Source: Cellulomonas xylanilytica (GTDB lineage: Bacteria > Actinomycetota > Actinomycetes > Actinomycetales > Cellulomonadaceae). From it: a stretch of 64,000 nucleotides of DNA. Made by a program: the position numbers and the translations under genes. The notes under the pieces were generated by a model. The model was not told the DNA's origin. It was given only the letters and a program-made list of their open reading frames with translations, and made no database searches. Below are positions 32,220 to 40,518 of this stretch, in pieces (the stretch's first letter is position 1; every line of letters starts with the position of its first letter). The stretch covers positions 62,001 to 126,000 of the forward strand of contig NZ_BJUB01000003.1 in assembly GCF_007989805.1 (NCBI RefSeq), given 5' to 3'.

Positions 32220-33743
32220 TCACCGACGGTGCTGCGCGACCGCTTCCAGCTCCGCGGCGAGCCCGGCGTCGACGCGCGCCCGCAGCGCCGTGCCGTCCGC
32301 GGTGTGCTCCTCGGCCTGGATGTCACCGTGCTCGTGCACCCGGCTGACCAGGTCTCCCCGGTCGTACGGGATGACCAGGTCGACGGTCACGCCGGGCCGC
32401 GGAAGCTGGTCGGCGACGAGCGCCTGCAGCTCCTCGATCCCCTCGCCGCTGTGCGCCGAGACGACGATGGAGTGCACCTCACGCGAGCGCAGGCGAGCGA
32501 TCGCCTCGGGCGACGCGAGGTCGGCCTTGTTGAGCACGATGATCTCGGGGACGTCCATGGCGCCGGGGATGTCCGCGAAGACGTGCCGGACGGCCGCGAT
32601 CTGCCCCTCGGGATCGGGGTGGGAGGCGTCCACGACGTGCAGGATCAGGTCCGCGTCGGCGACCTCCTCCAGCGTGGACCGGAAGGCCTCGACCAGCTGG
32701 TGCGGCAGCGCCCGGACGAACCCGACGGTGTCCGCGAGCGTGTAGACGCGCCCGTCGGCGGTCTCCGCCCGGCGGACGGTCGGGTCGAGGGTCGCGAACA
32801 GCGCGTTCTCGACGAGCACGCCCGCGTGCGTCAGCCGGTTGAGCAGGGACGACTTGCCGGCGTTGGTGTAGCCGGCGATGGCGACCGACGGGATCGCGTG
32901 CTTCTTGCGCGACGCACGCTTGGTCACCCGACCGGGCTCCATCGCCGCGATCTCGCGACGCAGCTTGGCCATGCGGTTGCGGATGCGCCGCCGGTCGAGC
33001 TCGATCTTGGTCTCACCGGGACCACGCGACCCCATGCCCGCGGCCGCACCGCCCACCTGGCCACCCGCTTGCCGGGACATCGAGTCGCCCCAGCCGCGCA
33101 GGCGCGGGAGCAGGTACTCCAGCTGCGCGAGCTCGACCTGCGCCTTGCCCTCACGGGACTTGGCGTGCTGGGCGAAGATGTCGAGGATCAACGCGGTCCG
33201 GTCGATGACCTTGACCCGGACGATGTCCTCGAGCGCGCGGCGCTGCGACGGGGCGAGCTCGCCGTCGACGACGACCGTGTCCGCGCCGACGCTCGCGACG
33301 AGGGTGGCCAGCTCGGCGGCCTTGCCCGAGCCCAGGTACGTGCCCGGGTCGGGCTTCTGGCGGCGCTGGAGCAGGCCGTCGAGGACCTGCGAGCCCGCCG
33401 TCTCGGCGAGCTGGGCCAGCTCGCGCAGCGAGATCTCCGCGTCGGCGACGGTGCCGGAGCCCCAGACGCCCACGAGGACGACCTTCTCCAGGCGCAGCTG
33501 GCGGTACTCGACCTCGGTGACGTCCTCGAGCTCGGTGGACAGGCCCGCGACGCGGCGCAGCGACGTGCGCTCCTCGAGCTCGAGCTGGTCACCGTCGTAC
33601 GAGGAGTGCACCGTGGCGCCGTCGTGCAGCGTGGCCCCCGCCCGGGCGAGCACACGGGCCACGACGTCGTCGGCCACCTCCTGCGCGGAACGCGCCTGCG
33701 GGGTGTCCTCGGTCTGGCTGGTGGTGTGCTGCTGGTCGGTCAA
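32220..33743 (-). CDS. hflX: GTPase HflX (ribosome-splitting factor)
   Basis: About 507 aa. The N-terminal HflX domain (GSGKAAELATLV, DGELAPSQRRALED, DRTALILDIFAQHAKSREGKAQVELAQL) is followed by the conserved GGAAAGMGSRGPGETKIELDRR helix and a Ras-like GTPase domain: G1 GYTNAGKSSLLNRL, G3 DTVGF, G4 NKAD. HflX splits stalled 70S ribosomes after stress. The start is a TTG at 33743 (LTDQQHTTSQ) with GAAGAGAG upstream; the long open frame beyond has no homology and overlaps the divergent methyltransferase. The N-terminal ~110 residues are longer and more acidic than in E. coli, as is usual in actinobacteria. Confidence 0.93.
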   Translation of the reverse strand: MTDQQHTTSQTEDTPQARSAQEVADDVVARVLARAGATLHDGATVHSSYDGDQLELEERTSLRRVAGLSTELEDVTEVEYRQLRLEKVVLVGVWGSGTVADAEISLRELAQLAETAGSQVLDGLLQRRQKPDPGTYLGSGKAAELATLVASVGADTVVVDGELAPSQRRALEDIVRVKVIDRTALILDIFAQHAKSREGKAQVELAQLEYLLPRLRGWGDSMSRQAGGQVGGAAAGMGSRGPGETKIELDRRRIRNRMAKLRREIAAMEPGRVTKRASRKKHAIPSVAIAGYTNAGKSSLLNRLTHAGVLVENALFATLDPTVRRAETADGRVYTLADTVGFVRALPHQLVEAFRSTLEEVADADLILHVVDASHPDPEGQIAAVRHVFADIPGAMDVPEIIVLNKADLASPEAIARLRSREVHSIVVSAHSGEGIEELQALVADQLPRPGVTVDLVIPYDRGDLVSRVHEHGDIQAEEHTADGTALRARVDAGLAAELEAVAQHRR

Positions 33744-33847
33744 GGTGCTCTCTTCTTCGTCGAGGGTCCGTCGGGTGTTTCCAGGGTCGCACGGGGTACC
33801 GACGAGCGCCGAGGTATTTCGCTGCGGGCCGAGACGGTCGGCGTCGG

Positions 33848-33853
33848 TATCGT
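33848..33853 (+). promoter_or_regulatory. Candidate -10 of a leaderless transcript (methyltransferase)
   Basis: TATCGT, 7 nt, then GTG at 33861. Confidence 0.45.
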
Positions 33854-33860
33854 CGGCGCC

Positions 33861-34466
33861 GTGAGCGAGCAGGACCACTACTTCACCGCACAGCCGGCCT
33901 CCCCCGACGAGCGCCGGCTGCTGCACGTCCACCTGGCGGGCCGGGAGGTCCAGGTGGAGACAGCGGGAGGGACCTTCTCCCCGGACCACGTCGACCTGGG
34001 CACGCGGGTGCTCCTCGACCACGTCCCGGCGCCGCCGGCGTCCGGGGACCTGCTCGACCTGGGCTGCGGGTGGGGTCCGATCGCGCTCACGCTCGCCCTC
34101 GAGTCTCCGGGCGCGCAGGTGTGGGCCGTGGACGTCAACGAGCGCGCGCTCGACCTGACCCGACGCAACGCGGAGCGCCTCGGTGCGTCGAACGTGCGCG
34201 CGGTCCGTCCGGAGCAGGTCCCGGACGACGTGCTGTTCGCCGCCATCTGGTCGAACCCGCCCATCCGCGTGGGCAAGGTCGCGCTGCACGCGATGCTCAC
34301 GCGCTGGCTCGGCCGTCGGGCACCGGGCGGCGAGGCGCACCTGGTGGTCGGCAAGAACCTGGGCGCCGACTCGCTGCAGCGGTGGATCGCCGCCGAGCTC
34401 GACGTCGCCGTGGACCGGACCGCGAGCGCCAAGGGGTTCCGCGTGCTCGCCGTGCACGACCGATGA
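33861..34466 (+). CDS. RsmC-like class I SAM-dependent methyltransferase
   Basis: 201 aa, the single catalytic half of the RsmC/RlmG type. The SAM motif DLLDLGCGWGPIALTLA, the acidic AVDVNERALDLTRRN and the NPPI tetrad in WSNPPIRVGKV, which marks N6/N2 base methylation of nucleic acid, are visible, as are the opening HYFTAQPASPDERR and VGKNLGADSLQRWI. The probable target is a guanine in rRNA, as for RsmC, but this is inference. The GTG at 33861 follows a leaderless-type -10. The MFS gene starts within the stop codon (ATGA), so both are transcribed together. It diverges from hflX. Confidence 0.88.
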   Translation: MSEQDHYFTAQPASPDERRLLHVHLAGREVQVETAGGTFSPDHVDLGTRVLLDHVPAPPASGDLLDLGCGWGPIALTLALESPGAQVWAVDVNERALDLTRRNAERLGASNVRAVRPEQVPDDVLFAAIWSNPPIRVGKVALHAMLTRWLGRRAPGGEAHLVVGKNLGADSLQRWIAAELDVAVDRTASAKGFRVLAVHDR

Positions 34467-35842
34467 GCGACTGGCGGGAGCTGCGCACCACCACCTGGAG
34501 CATGGTCGCGCTGATCTTCATGGTCGCGTTCGAGTCGCTGGCCGTGACGACCGTCATGCCCACGGTCTCCGACGCGCTCGACGGCGCCTCCCTGTACGCG
34601 TTCGCCTTCGCGGGTCCCCTGGCGACCGGGGTCGTGGGCATGGTGCTGGCGGGCCCGTGGAGCGACCGCAGCGGGCCCCGGACGCCCCTGCTGGTCGCGG
34701 TCGGGCTGTTCACGGCGGGCATCCTCGTCGCCGGGGCGGCCCCGTCGATGGAGCTGCTCGTCGCGGGACGGCTGCTCCAGGGGTTCGGAGGCGGGGCGAT
34801 GACCGTCGCGCTGTACGTCGTCGTCGCGCGGCTCTACCCGCCGATGCTGCACCCCCGCGTCTTCGCGTGGTTCGCGGCGGCGTGGATCATCCCGTCGCTC
34901 GTCGGCCCGGCGGGTGCCGGTGCGGTCGCGCAGCACGTCGGGTGGCGCTGGGTGTTCCTCGGCGTCGCGCTGCTCGTGGTCCCGACGACCCTCATGCTCG
35001 TCCCGGCGCTGCGCCGGATCGGACCACCGCAGTCGCCCGGTGAGCCCGCTCCGCGCGGTCGGCTCCCCTGGGCCGCGCTCGCCGCGGCCGCGGTGCTCGG
35101 GCTGAACCTCGCGGCGCAGGTGCGGCTGCCGTGGTCCGTGCTCGTGGCCGTGGGAACAGGGGTCGTCGCCCTCGTCGCGCTCCGTGCGGTGGTGCCCGCC
35201 GGCACCCTGCGCGCGGCGCGCGGGCTGCCGAGCGTCGTCGCGACCCGCGGCCTGGTGTCGGGCGCTTTCCTCGGCGCGGAGGTGTACCTGCCGTACCTGC
35301 TCACCGAGCGGTACGCGTTCTCGCCGACGACCGCCGGCATCGCGCTCACGTTCGCCGGTGTCGCGTGGGCGGCCACGTCGTGGCTGCAGGGCCGCCTCGG
35401 CGACCGTCTGCCGCACCGGACGGCCGTGGTGGCCGGGTCGCTCCTCGTGGTCGTCGGGGTCGCCGGTGTCCTCGTCACCGCCGCCGGGCATCTCCCGCCG
35501 GTGGTCGCGATCTCGTCGTGGGCCGTGGCGGGAGCCGGGATGGGGCTCGTCTACTCCCGCCTGACCGTCCTCGTCCTGGCCTGGTCGCTGCCGGGCACCC
35601 AGGGCGTGAACAGCTCGGCGCTCTCCATCGCGGACTCGATCGGCGCGGCCCTCGCGCTGGCGCTGACGGCGCTCGCGTTCGCGGCCGCGGACGCCGGTCC
35701 GGACTCGCCGTTCGTCGCGGCCCTGGCGGTGGCGGTGCTCTTCGCGCTCGGCGCGGCTGCGGTCGGACCCCGGGTGGGCGCCGGTCGGCGTCAGGCGGAG
35801 GGGTCCACCGACGACGCGGAGTCGAGCGCGCTGCGCAGCTGA
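34463..35842 (+). CDS. MFS transporter
   Basis: 459 aa, major facilitator with repeated hydrophobic spans (for instance MVALIFMVAFESLAVTTVMPT, the opening typical of the DHA2/14-helix drug-efflux branch). The motif-A loop GPWSDRSGPRTPLLV and the antiporter-like RLLQGFGGGAMTVALYVV are present. About 12 spans are expected. The ATG overlaps the methyltransferase stop (ATGA). The last 52 bp overlap the convergent thioredoxin-like gene. Substrate unknown; export of a small drug-like molecule is a guess from the family. Confidence 0.88.
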   Translation: MSDWRELRTTTWSMVALIFMVAFESLAVTTVMPTVSDALDGASLYAFAFAGPLATGVVGMVLAGPWSDRSGPRTPLLVAVGLFTAGILVAGAAPSMELLVAGRLLQGFGGGAMTVALYVVVARLYPPMLHPRVFAWFAAAWIIPSLVGPAGAGAVAQHVGWRWVFLGVALLVVPTTLMLVPALRRIGPPQSPGEPAPRGRLPWAALAAAAVLGLNLAAQVRLPWSVLVAVGTGVVALVALRAVVPAGTLRAARGLPSVVATRGLVSGAFLGAEVYLPYLLTERYAFSPTTAGIALTFAGVAWAATSWLQGRLGDRLPHRTAVVAGSLLVVVGVAGVLVTAAGHLPPVVAISSWAVAGAGMGLVYSRLTVLVLAWSLPGTQGVNSSALSIADSIGAALALALTALAFAAADAGPDSPFVAALAVAVLFALGAAAVGPRVGAGRRQAEGSTDDAESSALRS

Positions 35843-36114
35843 GCGAGCGTCGGCACCCCGGTCGCGCGACGGACCACGTCGCCGCGGGCGTCCAGCACGA
35901 GGACCGTCGGCGTGACGTCGACCGCCAGCCGCTCCCCGAGCGCGAGGTGGTCCGCGATGTCCAGGTCGGCGTACGCGACCCCGTCCCTGGTCGCGACGGC
36001 ACGCTCCACGACGTAGCGCGTCGAGCGGCAGGGGGCGCAGAAGGTGCTGGAGAACTGGACCACCGTGGCGCGCTCACCGAGCGGCACGCCGAGGTCCGAC
36101 GGGGCCAGCCGCAC
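35791..36114 (-). CDS. Thioredoxin-family protein
   Basis: 107-aa thioredoxin fold with the redox motif FCAPC in VVQFSSTFCAPCRSTR, the cis-Pro in DVTPTVLVLD, and LDIADHLALGERL. CAPC in place of CGPC suggests a redox potential different from the house-keeping thioredoxin. No signal peptide, so it is cytosolic. The GTG start at 36114 lies just 6 bp after the dapF stop; it has a weak ribosome site and may be translated by coupling. It is the last gene of the miaA-dapF-trx operon and its 3' end overlaps the MFS gene. Confidence 0.82.
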   Translation of the reverse strand: MRLAPSDLGVPLGERATVVQFSSTFCAPCRSTRYVVERAVATRDGVAYADLDIADHLALGERLAVDVTPTVLVLDARGDVVRRATGVPTLAQLRSALDSASSVDPSA

Positions 36115-36119
36115 GGCCG

Positions 36120-37076
36120 TCAGCGTCCGCCGACCAGGACCGCGAGGTCCACGTCGGCAGCGGCGACGAGGACGGCCGGCCCGGCGAGCTCGACGTGCCC
36201 GTCCGGCAGGACGCTCACCCGGACCGTCCCGCCCGGCACGTCCACGAGCCAGACGTCGGGGGCACCCACGCCGGCCCACGTGCGGACCGCCAGCGCCGCC
36301 GCGCAGGCCCCCGTCCCGCAGGACCGCGTCTCGCCGACGCCACGCTCGTGCACGCGCATCCGGACGCGACCGACCAGCGACCCGTCCGGGGCCTCGTGCT
36401 CCCCGAGGGGGACGACCAGCTCGACGTTGGTGCCGTGCGGCGGCTCCGGCGTCACCTGGGGCGCACGGGTCAGGTCGGCCGCGGTCAGCTCGTCCTCGTC
36501 CCCGAGCGCGAGGACGACGTGCGGGTTGCCGACGTCCACGCTGAGCCCGGCGCGCGCGACCTCGAGCCCCGCGACGTCCACCTCCGCGTCCGCGCCGGCG
36601 CGCACCGCCTCCGGTCCGCCGGGCAGGTGCCAGCGCCCCATGTCGACCGCGTACCAGACGTCGTCGCCGACGCCCGCGGGCACCGGGACCCTGCGGACGC
36701 GTCGCACCCCCGCGCGGGTGCCCAGCGCGAGCTCGCCGTCGGCGGCGTCCCACAGGCCGAGGCGCTCCAGGTAGGCCGCGAACACCCGCACCCCGTTGCC
36801 GCACATCTCCGCGACCGAGCCGTCGGCGTTGCGGTAGTCCATGAACCAGCGGGCGTCCGGGTCGTCGACGAGCGCCGCGACACCCTCCGGCAGGTGCTCG
36901 CTGGCGACCACCCGGATGACCCCGTCGCCACCGACGCCGGCGCGGCGGTCGGCGAGCCCGCGGACCAGCACGGCGGACAGGTCCACGAGGCCGTCGCGGT
37001 CGTCGAGCAGCACGAAGTCGTTCTGGGTGCCGTGACCCTTGGTCACGTGCAGGGTCGGGGCGGCCACCACGGTCAT
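36120..37076 (-). CDS. dapF: Diaminopimelate epimerase
   Basis: 318-aa PLP-independent epimerase converting LL- to meso-diaminopimelate for lysine and peptidoglycan. The two catalytic cysteines are in [15 protein letters not shown] and [18 protein letters not shown]. The start [13 protein letters not shown] and DYRNADG are family signatures. The ATG at 37076 overlaps the miaA stop (ATGA). Order miaA-dapF is common in actinobacteria. Presence of dapF does not by itself mean that meso-DAP enters the wall, because it is also a lysine precursor. Confidence 0.95.
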   Translation of the reverse strand: MTVVAAPTLHVTKGHGTQNDFVLLDDRDGLVDLSAVLVRGLADRRAGVGGDGVIRVVASEHLPEGVAALVDDPDARWFMDYRNADGSVAEMCGNGVRVFAAYLERLGLWDAADGELALGTRAGVRRVRRVPVPAGVGDDVWYAVDMGRWHLPGGPEAVRAGADAEVDVAGLEVARAGLSVDVGNPHVVLALGDEDELTAADLTRAPQVTPEPPHGTNVELVVPLGEHEAPDGSLVGRVRMRVHERGVGETRSCGTGACAAALAVRTWAGVGAPDVWLVDVPGGTVRVSVLPDGHVELAGPAVLVAAADVDLAVLVGGR

Positions 37077-38029
37077 GAGCCCAGGCTACGTCGTGGGGCG
37101 GGGTCGTCGGTGGCCGGGCCCAGGTCGCCGGCGTCGGCGGCGGCGACGAGCCGGAGCGCCCGGTCGAGGAGGTCGGGGTCCCGGGCGTCCAGCCAGTGCA
37201 CGCGCGGGTCACGGCCGAACCAGCCCATCTGCTTGCGTGCGAGGCGCCGGGTGCCCGCGGCGACGGCCGCCCGCGCCTCGTCCTCGGAGAGCTCGCCGCG
37301 GAGCATCGCGAGCACCTCGGCGTAGCCCACGGCCCGCGACGCCGTCCGCCCCAGCCCGTGCGCCCGCAGGTGCTCGACCTCGTCGACGAGACCGCGCGCC
37401 CACATCCGCTCCACGCGCTCCGTGATCCGCGCGTCCAGCACGCCCCGGTCGCAGTCCAGGCCGATCTGGACGGCCGGCACCTCGTAGACGTGCTGCGGGA
37501 GGCTCGCGGAGTAGGGGCGGCCGGTGAGCTCGATGACCTCGAGCGCGCGCACGATCCGTCGGGCGTTGCGCGGGCCGATGCCCTCGGCCGCGACCGGGTC
37601 CGCGCCCGCCAGCTCGGCGTGCAGCGCCCGGGCACCCTCGGCCTCGACGCGCTCCTCGAGCCGCGCCCGGACCTCGGCGTCCGTCCCGGGGAACTCCATG
37701 TGGTCGAGCAGCGCGCGGACGTACAGCCCGGAACCACCGACGGCGACGGCACGGTGGCCCCGACCCTCGATCTCGCCCAGCGCGGAGCGGGCCCGCACCT
37801 GGTAGTCCGCCACGGACGCGTCCTCGTGCACGTCCAGGACGTCCAGGAGGTGGTGCGGGACCCCCTCCTGCTCGTCGGGGGTGAGCTTGGCGGTGCCGAT
37901 GTCCATGCCGCGGTACAGCTGCATCGCGTCGGCGTTCACCACCTCGCCCCCGAGGGCGTGCGCGAGCGCCAGCCCCAGGTCGGACTTGCCGGTCGCCGTC
38001 GGGCCGACGACCGCGACGACGAGCGCCAC
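37073..38029 (-). CDS. miaA: tRNA dimethylallyltransferase
   Basis: Adds a dimethylallyl group to A37 of tRNAs reading UNN codons. The 318-aa protein has the P-loop [17 protein letters not shown], the DSA-loop equivalent [17 protein letters not shown], the substrate loop [20 protein letters not shown] and the [13 protein letters not shown] motif. Its product is the substrate for miaB, encoded 2.5 kb away in this window. It is followed by dapF with a 4-bp overlap and preceded by a YbjN-family gene on the same strand. Confidence 0.95.
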   Translation of the reverse strand: MALVVAVVGPTATGKSDLGLALAHALGGEVVNADAMQLYRGMDIGTAKLTPDEQEGVPHHLLDVLDVHEDASVADYQVRARSALGEIEGRGHRAVAVGGSGLYVRALLDHMEFPGTDAEVRARLEERVEAEGARALHAELAGADPVAAEGIGPRNARRIVRALEVIELTGRPYSASLPQHVYEVPAVQIGLDCDRGVLDARITERVERMWARGLVDEVEHLRAHGLGRTASRAVGYAEVLAMLRGELSEDEARAAVAAGTRRLARKQMGWFGRDPRVHWLDARDPDLLDRALRLVAAADAGDLGPATDDPAPRRSLGS

Positions 38030-38033
38030 CCGG

Positions 38034-38558
38034 TCAGTCCAGGGTCGGTCGGGCGGGGTCGTGGTACGCGATCGGCGCGGCGGGCGGGTCGGCGGGCCGC
38101 TCGACGGGCACCGTCGGGACCGCCTCGGGGTACCGCTCGTCGAGCTGGGCGAAGAACCGCAGCGCGCTGGCGATCCCGATGGTCAGGTGCAGGTCGAGCT
38201 GCTCGTCGGTGACGCCGTGCTCGTAGTCGACCGTGTGCTCCGTGTAGACGGCGACCTGCTCGGCCTCGATCCGCACGAAGACCTTGGGCCACACCATGGT
38301 CTCCGACCAGGCGTTCGCCCCGAGGAGCACGTTCCCGAACTCCGTGCCGGGCACCTGGCGCGCCCAGCGGCCGCGGACCTGCAGGTACTCCTTGCTCTGG
38401 CCCAGGGTGATGAACCAGAACGGGTGACCGTCCCAGCGGCCCACCAGGTCGCCGTCCTTGTCGGTGCCGTAGACCGACCCGCGGGCGTCGAGCCGCTGGG
38501 CGATCCGCGCCGCGGTGAGGGCGGGCAGGGAGGTGGGCTCGTGCTCGGCGGATGACAT
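38034..38558 (-). CDS. YbjN domain-containing protein (copy 1)
   Basis: 174 aa, YbjN-like (bacterial sensory-transduction-regulator/T3SS-chaperone-like) fold. Its core, YGTDKDGDLVGRWDGHPFWF, then EYLQVRGRWAR and MVWPKVFVRI, is shared with the two other YbjN genes nearby. The ATG at 38558 has GAGGT upstream. It lies 4 bp before miaA on the same strand and 37 bp after the LigB-like gene. The tail after residue ~145 is Pro-rich. Function unknown. No membrane segment is present. Confidence 0.82.
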   Translation of the reverse strand: MSSAEHEPTSLPALTAARIAQRLDARGSVYGTDKDGDLVGRWDGHPFWFITLGQSKEYLQVRGRWARQVPGTEFGNVLLGANAWSETMVWPKVFVRIEAEQVAVYTEHTVDYEHGVTDEQLDLHLTIGIASALRFFAQLDERYPEAVPTVPVERPADPPAAPIAYHDPARPTLD

Positions 38559-38595
38559 CGGTACCTCGGCGTGTCGGGGGCGGACCAGCGAGACC

Positions 38596-39321
38596 CTACC
38601 GGGCGTCCCACACGAGCACCGCGTGCTGCGCGCCGAGCTCCGTCGACTGCGCCAGCAGGCGCGCGCGCACGGGACGCTCGCCCGTCGCGCCGAGCAGCAC
38701 CTGCCATGGCGCCCACCCCCGCACGGCCAGCGCGTCGGCGAGCTCCCCGTCGTCGGCCGCGAGCCTGGCCCGCGCCTCGGTCCCCGCGTCCGCGAGGTCG
38801 GCGAGCACGCGCGCGTCGTGGTCGGGCGCCCGTGGGTCGTCGGCGAGCGGGGCGTCGGGGCCGTGCCGGGCGCTGCCGGAGCCGACCACCACCAGCCCGG
38901 TCGGGCCGTCGTCGACCAGGGCACGTCCGAGGGCCGCCAGCGTGGCGACACCCTGGTGGCCGGTCACCTCGACCACGCGCAGGCTCCGGCGTCGCCCGGC
39001 CTGCAGCAGGAGGTGCAGGCCGACGGCGCTCGGGACGGACGGGACGTCGACACCCTCGCCCGGCAGCGTCACCGCGTCCGCCGCCCACCCGACCAGCCCG
39101 TCGGGAACGCCGGCCGCCGCGAGCGACGGTCGCACCGTTCCCCGGAGCTCACGCGGCACCGGCCCGGGCGCGACGACGACGATCGCTTCGACGTCCGCCG
39201 CGACCACGTCGGCCACGGCGGCGACGGCGGCATCACGGACGTCGACGAGCACCTCCGCGCCTCCCGCCACGCCAGGAACCAGCAGGGCGGTGTCCGGCAC
39301 GAGGGCGGCGACGACGAGCAT
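38596..39321 (-). CDS. Class III extradiol dioxygenase LigB-like protein
   Basis: 241 aa, Ala/Val-rich, with the LigB-like fold of actinobacterial proteins found between miaB and miaA. Seen are VAALVPDTALLVPGVAG at the N-terminus, IVVVAPGPVP, LVVVGSGSARHGPDAP and WAPWQVLLGA. The metal-binding histidines of true ring-cleavage enzymes are not all obvious (the usual N-terminal His pair is missing; the N-terminus reads PDTALLVPG), so dioxygenase activity is doubtful. The ATG at 39321 is the only reasonable start. It sits between YbjN copies on the two strands. Confidence 0.7.
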   Translation of the reverse strand: MLVVAALVPDTALLVPGVAGGAEVLVDVRDAAVAAVADVVAADVEAIVVVAPGPVPRELRGTVRPSLAAAGVPDGLVGWAADAVTLPGEGVDVPSVPSAVGLHLLLQAGRRRSLRVVEVTGHQGVATLAALGRALVDDGPTGLVVVGSGSARHGPDAPLADDPRAPDHDARVLADLADAGTEARARLAADDGELADALAVRGWAPWQVLLGATGERPVRARLLAQSTELGAQHAVLVWDAR

Positions 39322-39386
39322 GCCCCGAAACCTACGCCGGAACCCCGCCACCCGATTGACGGCACCCCTGTGTGGCCGACCGCCGG

Positions 39387-39392
39387 TACTGT
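39387..39392 (+). promoter_or_regulatory. Candidate -10 of a leaderless transcript (YbjN copies 2-3)
   Basis: TACTGT, 7 nt, then the ATG at 39400. No Shine-Dalgarno is present. Confidence 0.45.
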
Positions 39393-39399
39393 CGTGCGC

Positions 39400-39996
39400 A
39401 TGGGGTCGCTCGGGGATCGTGCACGGCGCTGGTGGCAGGGGCGTCCACGCCCCGGCGCCGTCCCGGACGCGGGTACCGGCTCCGAGCCCGCCGACGACGA
39501 GCTGCACGACCGTGTCGCGGAGCTGCTGGCCCGTGAGCTGGGCGTCGCCGAGCCCGCCGCGGACCTCCCCTCCGACGTGACGCCGGCGCGGATCGCCGCG
39601 TGGATGACGAACAACCAGTTCAGCTACTTCGTGGACAACGACGGCGACCTGGGCGGCCTGTGGCGCGGCCGGCTCTTCTACTTCTTCCTGTTCGGTGAGA
39701 AGTCGGAGATCCTCCAGGTGCGCGGTCAGTGGCACCGGGAGGTCGCGATCGAGCGGCTCGAGGAGGTGCTCGACGTCTGCAACGAGTGGAACGCCGACCG
39801 GATCTGGCCCAAGGCCTACGTGCGCGTCCGGGACAACGGCCGTGTGCACGTGGTCTCCGAGGTGGCGACCGACCTCGAGCACGGCGCGACGGACGCCCAG
39901 CTGAGCCAGATGCTCTTCTGCGGACTCTCCACCGGCAGCATGTTCTTCGACGCGCTGGACGAGCGGTACCCCGACCCCGCGGGGGTGGCACCATGA
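39400..39996 (+). CDS. YbjN domain-containing protein (copy 2)
   Basis: 198 aa. After a basic, disordered N-terminus (~60 residues) comes the YbjN core: YFVDNDGDLGGLWRGRLFYFF, EILQVRGQWHREV, NEWNADRIWPKAYVRV and LEHGATDAQLSQML. These align position by position with the neighbours, and with the copy on the other strand. Its stop overlaps the start of copy 3 (ATGA). The ATG at 39400 has a leaderless-type -10. Function unknown; YbjN proteins in E. coli affect motility and stress but the mechanism is open. Confidence 0.82.
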   Translation: MGSLGDRARRWWQGRPRPGAVPDAGTGSEPADDELHDRVAELLARELGVAEPAADLPSDVTPARIAAWMTNNQFSYFVDNDGDLGGLWRGRLFYFFLFGEKSEILQVRGQWHREVAIERLEEVLDVCNEWNADRIWPKAYVRVRDNGRVHVVSEVATDLEHGATDAQLSQMLFCGLSTGSMFFDALDERYPDPAGVAP

Positions 39997-40514
39997 GCGG
40001 GCCCGGGTGGCTGCTGCGGGTGCTCGGCGGGCTGCCGAAGCCGACCAAGCGACCGACCCCCGACGACGAGCCGCCCCGTGCGCTGACCCGGGAGCGGATC
40101 GCGGACTACCTGGTCGCCCGCGGCTACCGCTTCGTCGTCGACGACGACGGTGACCTGACGGGTACGTGGGACGGCAGCCGGTTCTGGTTCCTGCTCCTCG
40201 GCGAGCAGCAGGAGATCCTGCAGGTGCGCGGCCGCTGGCACCGCAGCCTGCAGCTGGACCAGCGCGAGATCGCGTCCCTGGCGGTCAACGACTGGAACCG
40301 CGAGCGCATCTGGCCCAAGGCGTACCTGCGCGAGGAGGAAGGCGTGCTGGCGCTGTACAGCGAGGTGTCCGCCGACTTCGAGCCGGGCGTGACCGAGCCG
40401 CAGCTGGCTCAGCTGCTGGCCTGCGGGCTGGGCACGGGCGTGCAGATGTTCTCGTCGCTCGAGGCGGTGCTCCCCCGCGACGACGTCGCGCCGCCGGACG
40501 TGCCGGACAACTGA
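39993..40514 (+). CDS. YbjN domain-containing protein (copy 3)
   Basis: 173 aa, close relative of copy 2: FVVDDDGDLTGTWDGSRFWFLL, EILQVRGRWHRSL, NDWNRERIWPKAYLRE and FEPGVTEPQLAQLLACGLGTG. The ATG at 39993 overlaps the stop of copy 2, so the two are made together and may form a heteromer. It ends 4 bp before the convergent miaB gene. The tandem seems to be an old duplication, since the cores differ at many positions. Function unknown. Confidence 0.82.
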   Translation: MSGPGWLLRVLGGLPKPTKRPTPDDEPPRALTRERIADYLVARGYRFVVDDDGDLTGTWDGSRFWFLLLGEQQEILQVRGRWHRSLQLDQREIASLAVNDWNRERIWPKAYLREEEGVLALYSEVSADFEPGVTEPQLAQLLACGLGTGVQMFSSLEAVLPRDDVAPPDVPDN

Positions 40515-40518
40515 CGCG

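Noticed and set aside
29084..32347. Plus-strand open frame of 1087 codons opposite ldh and dinG
   Set aside because: Low-complexity Arg/Gly/Val/Leu content with no domain motifs; both minus-strand genes are fully convincing.
32229..33860. Long plus-strand extension ahead of the RsmC-like methyltransferase
   Set aside because: Antisense to hflX; methyltransferase homology begins only at the GTG at 33861, which has a leaderless -10.
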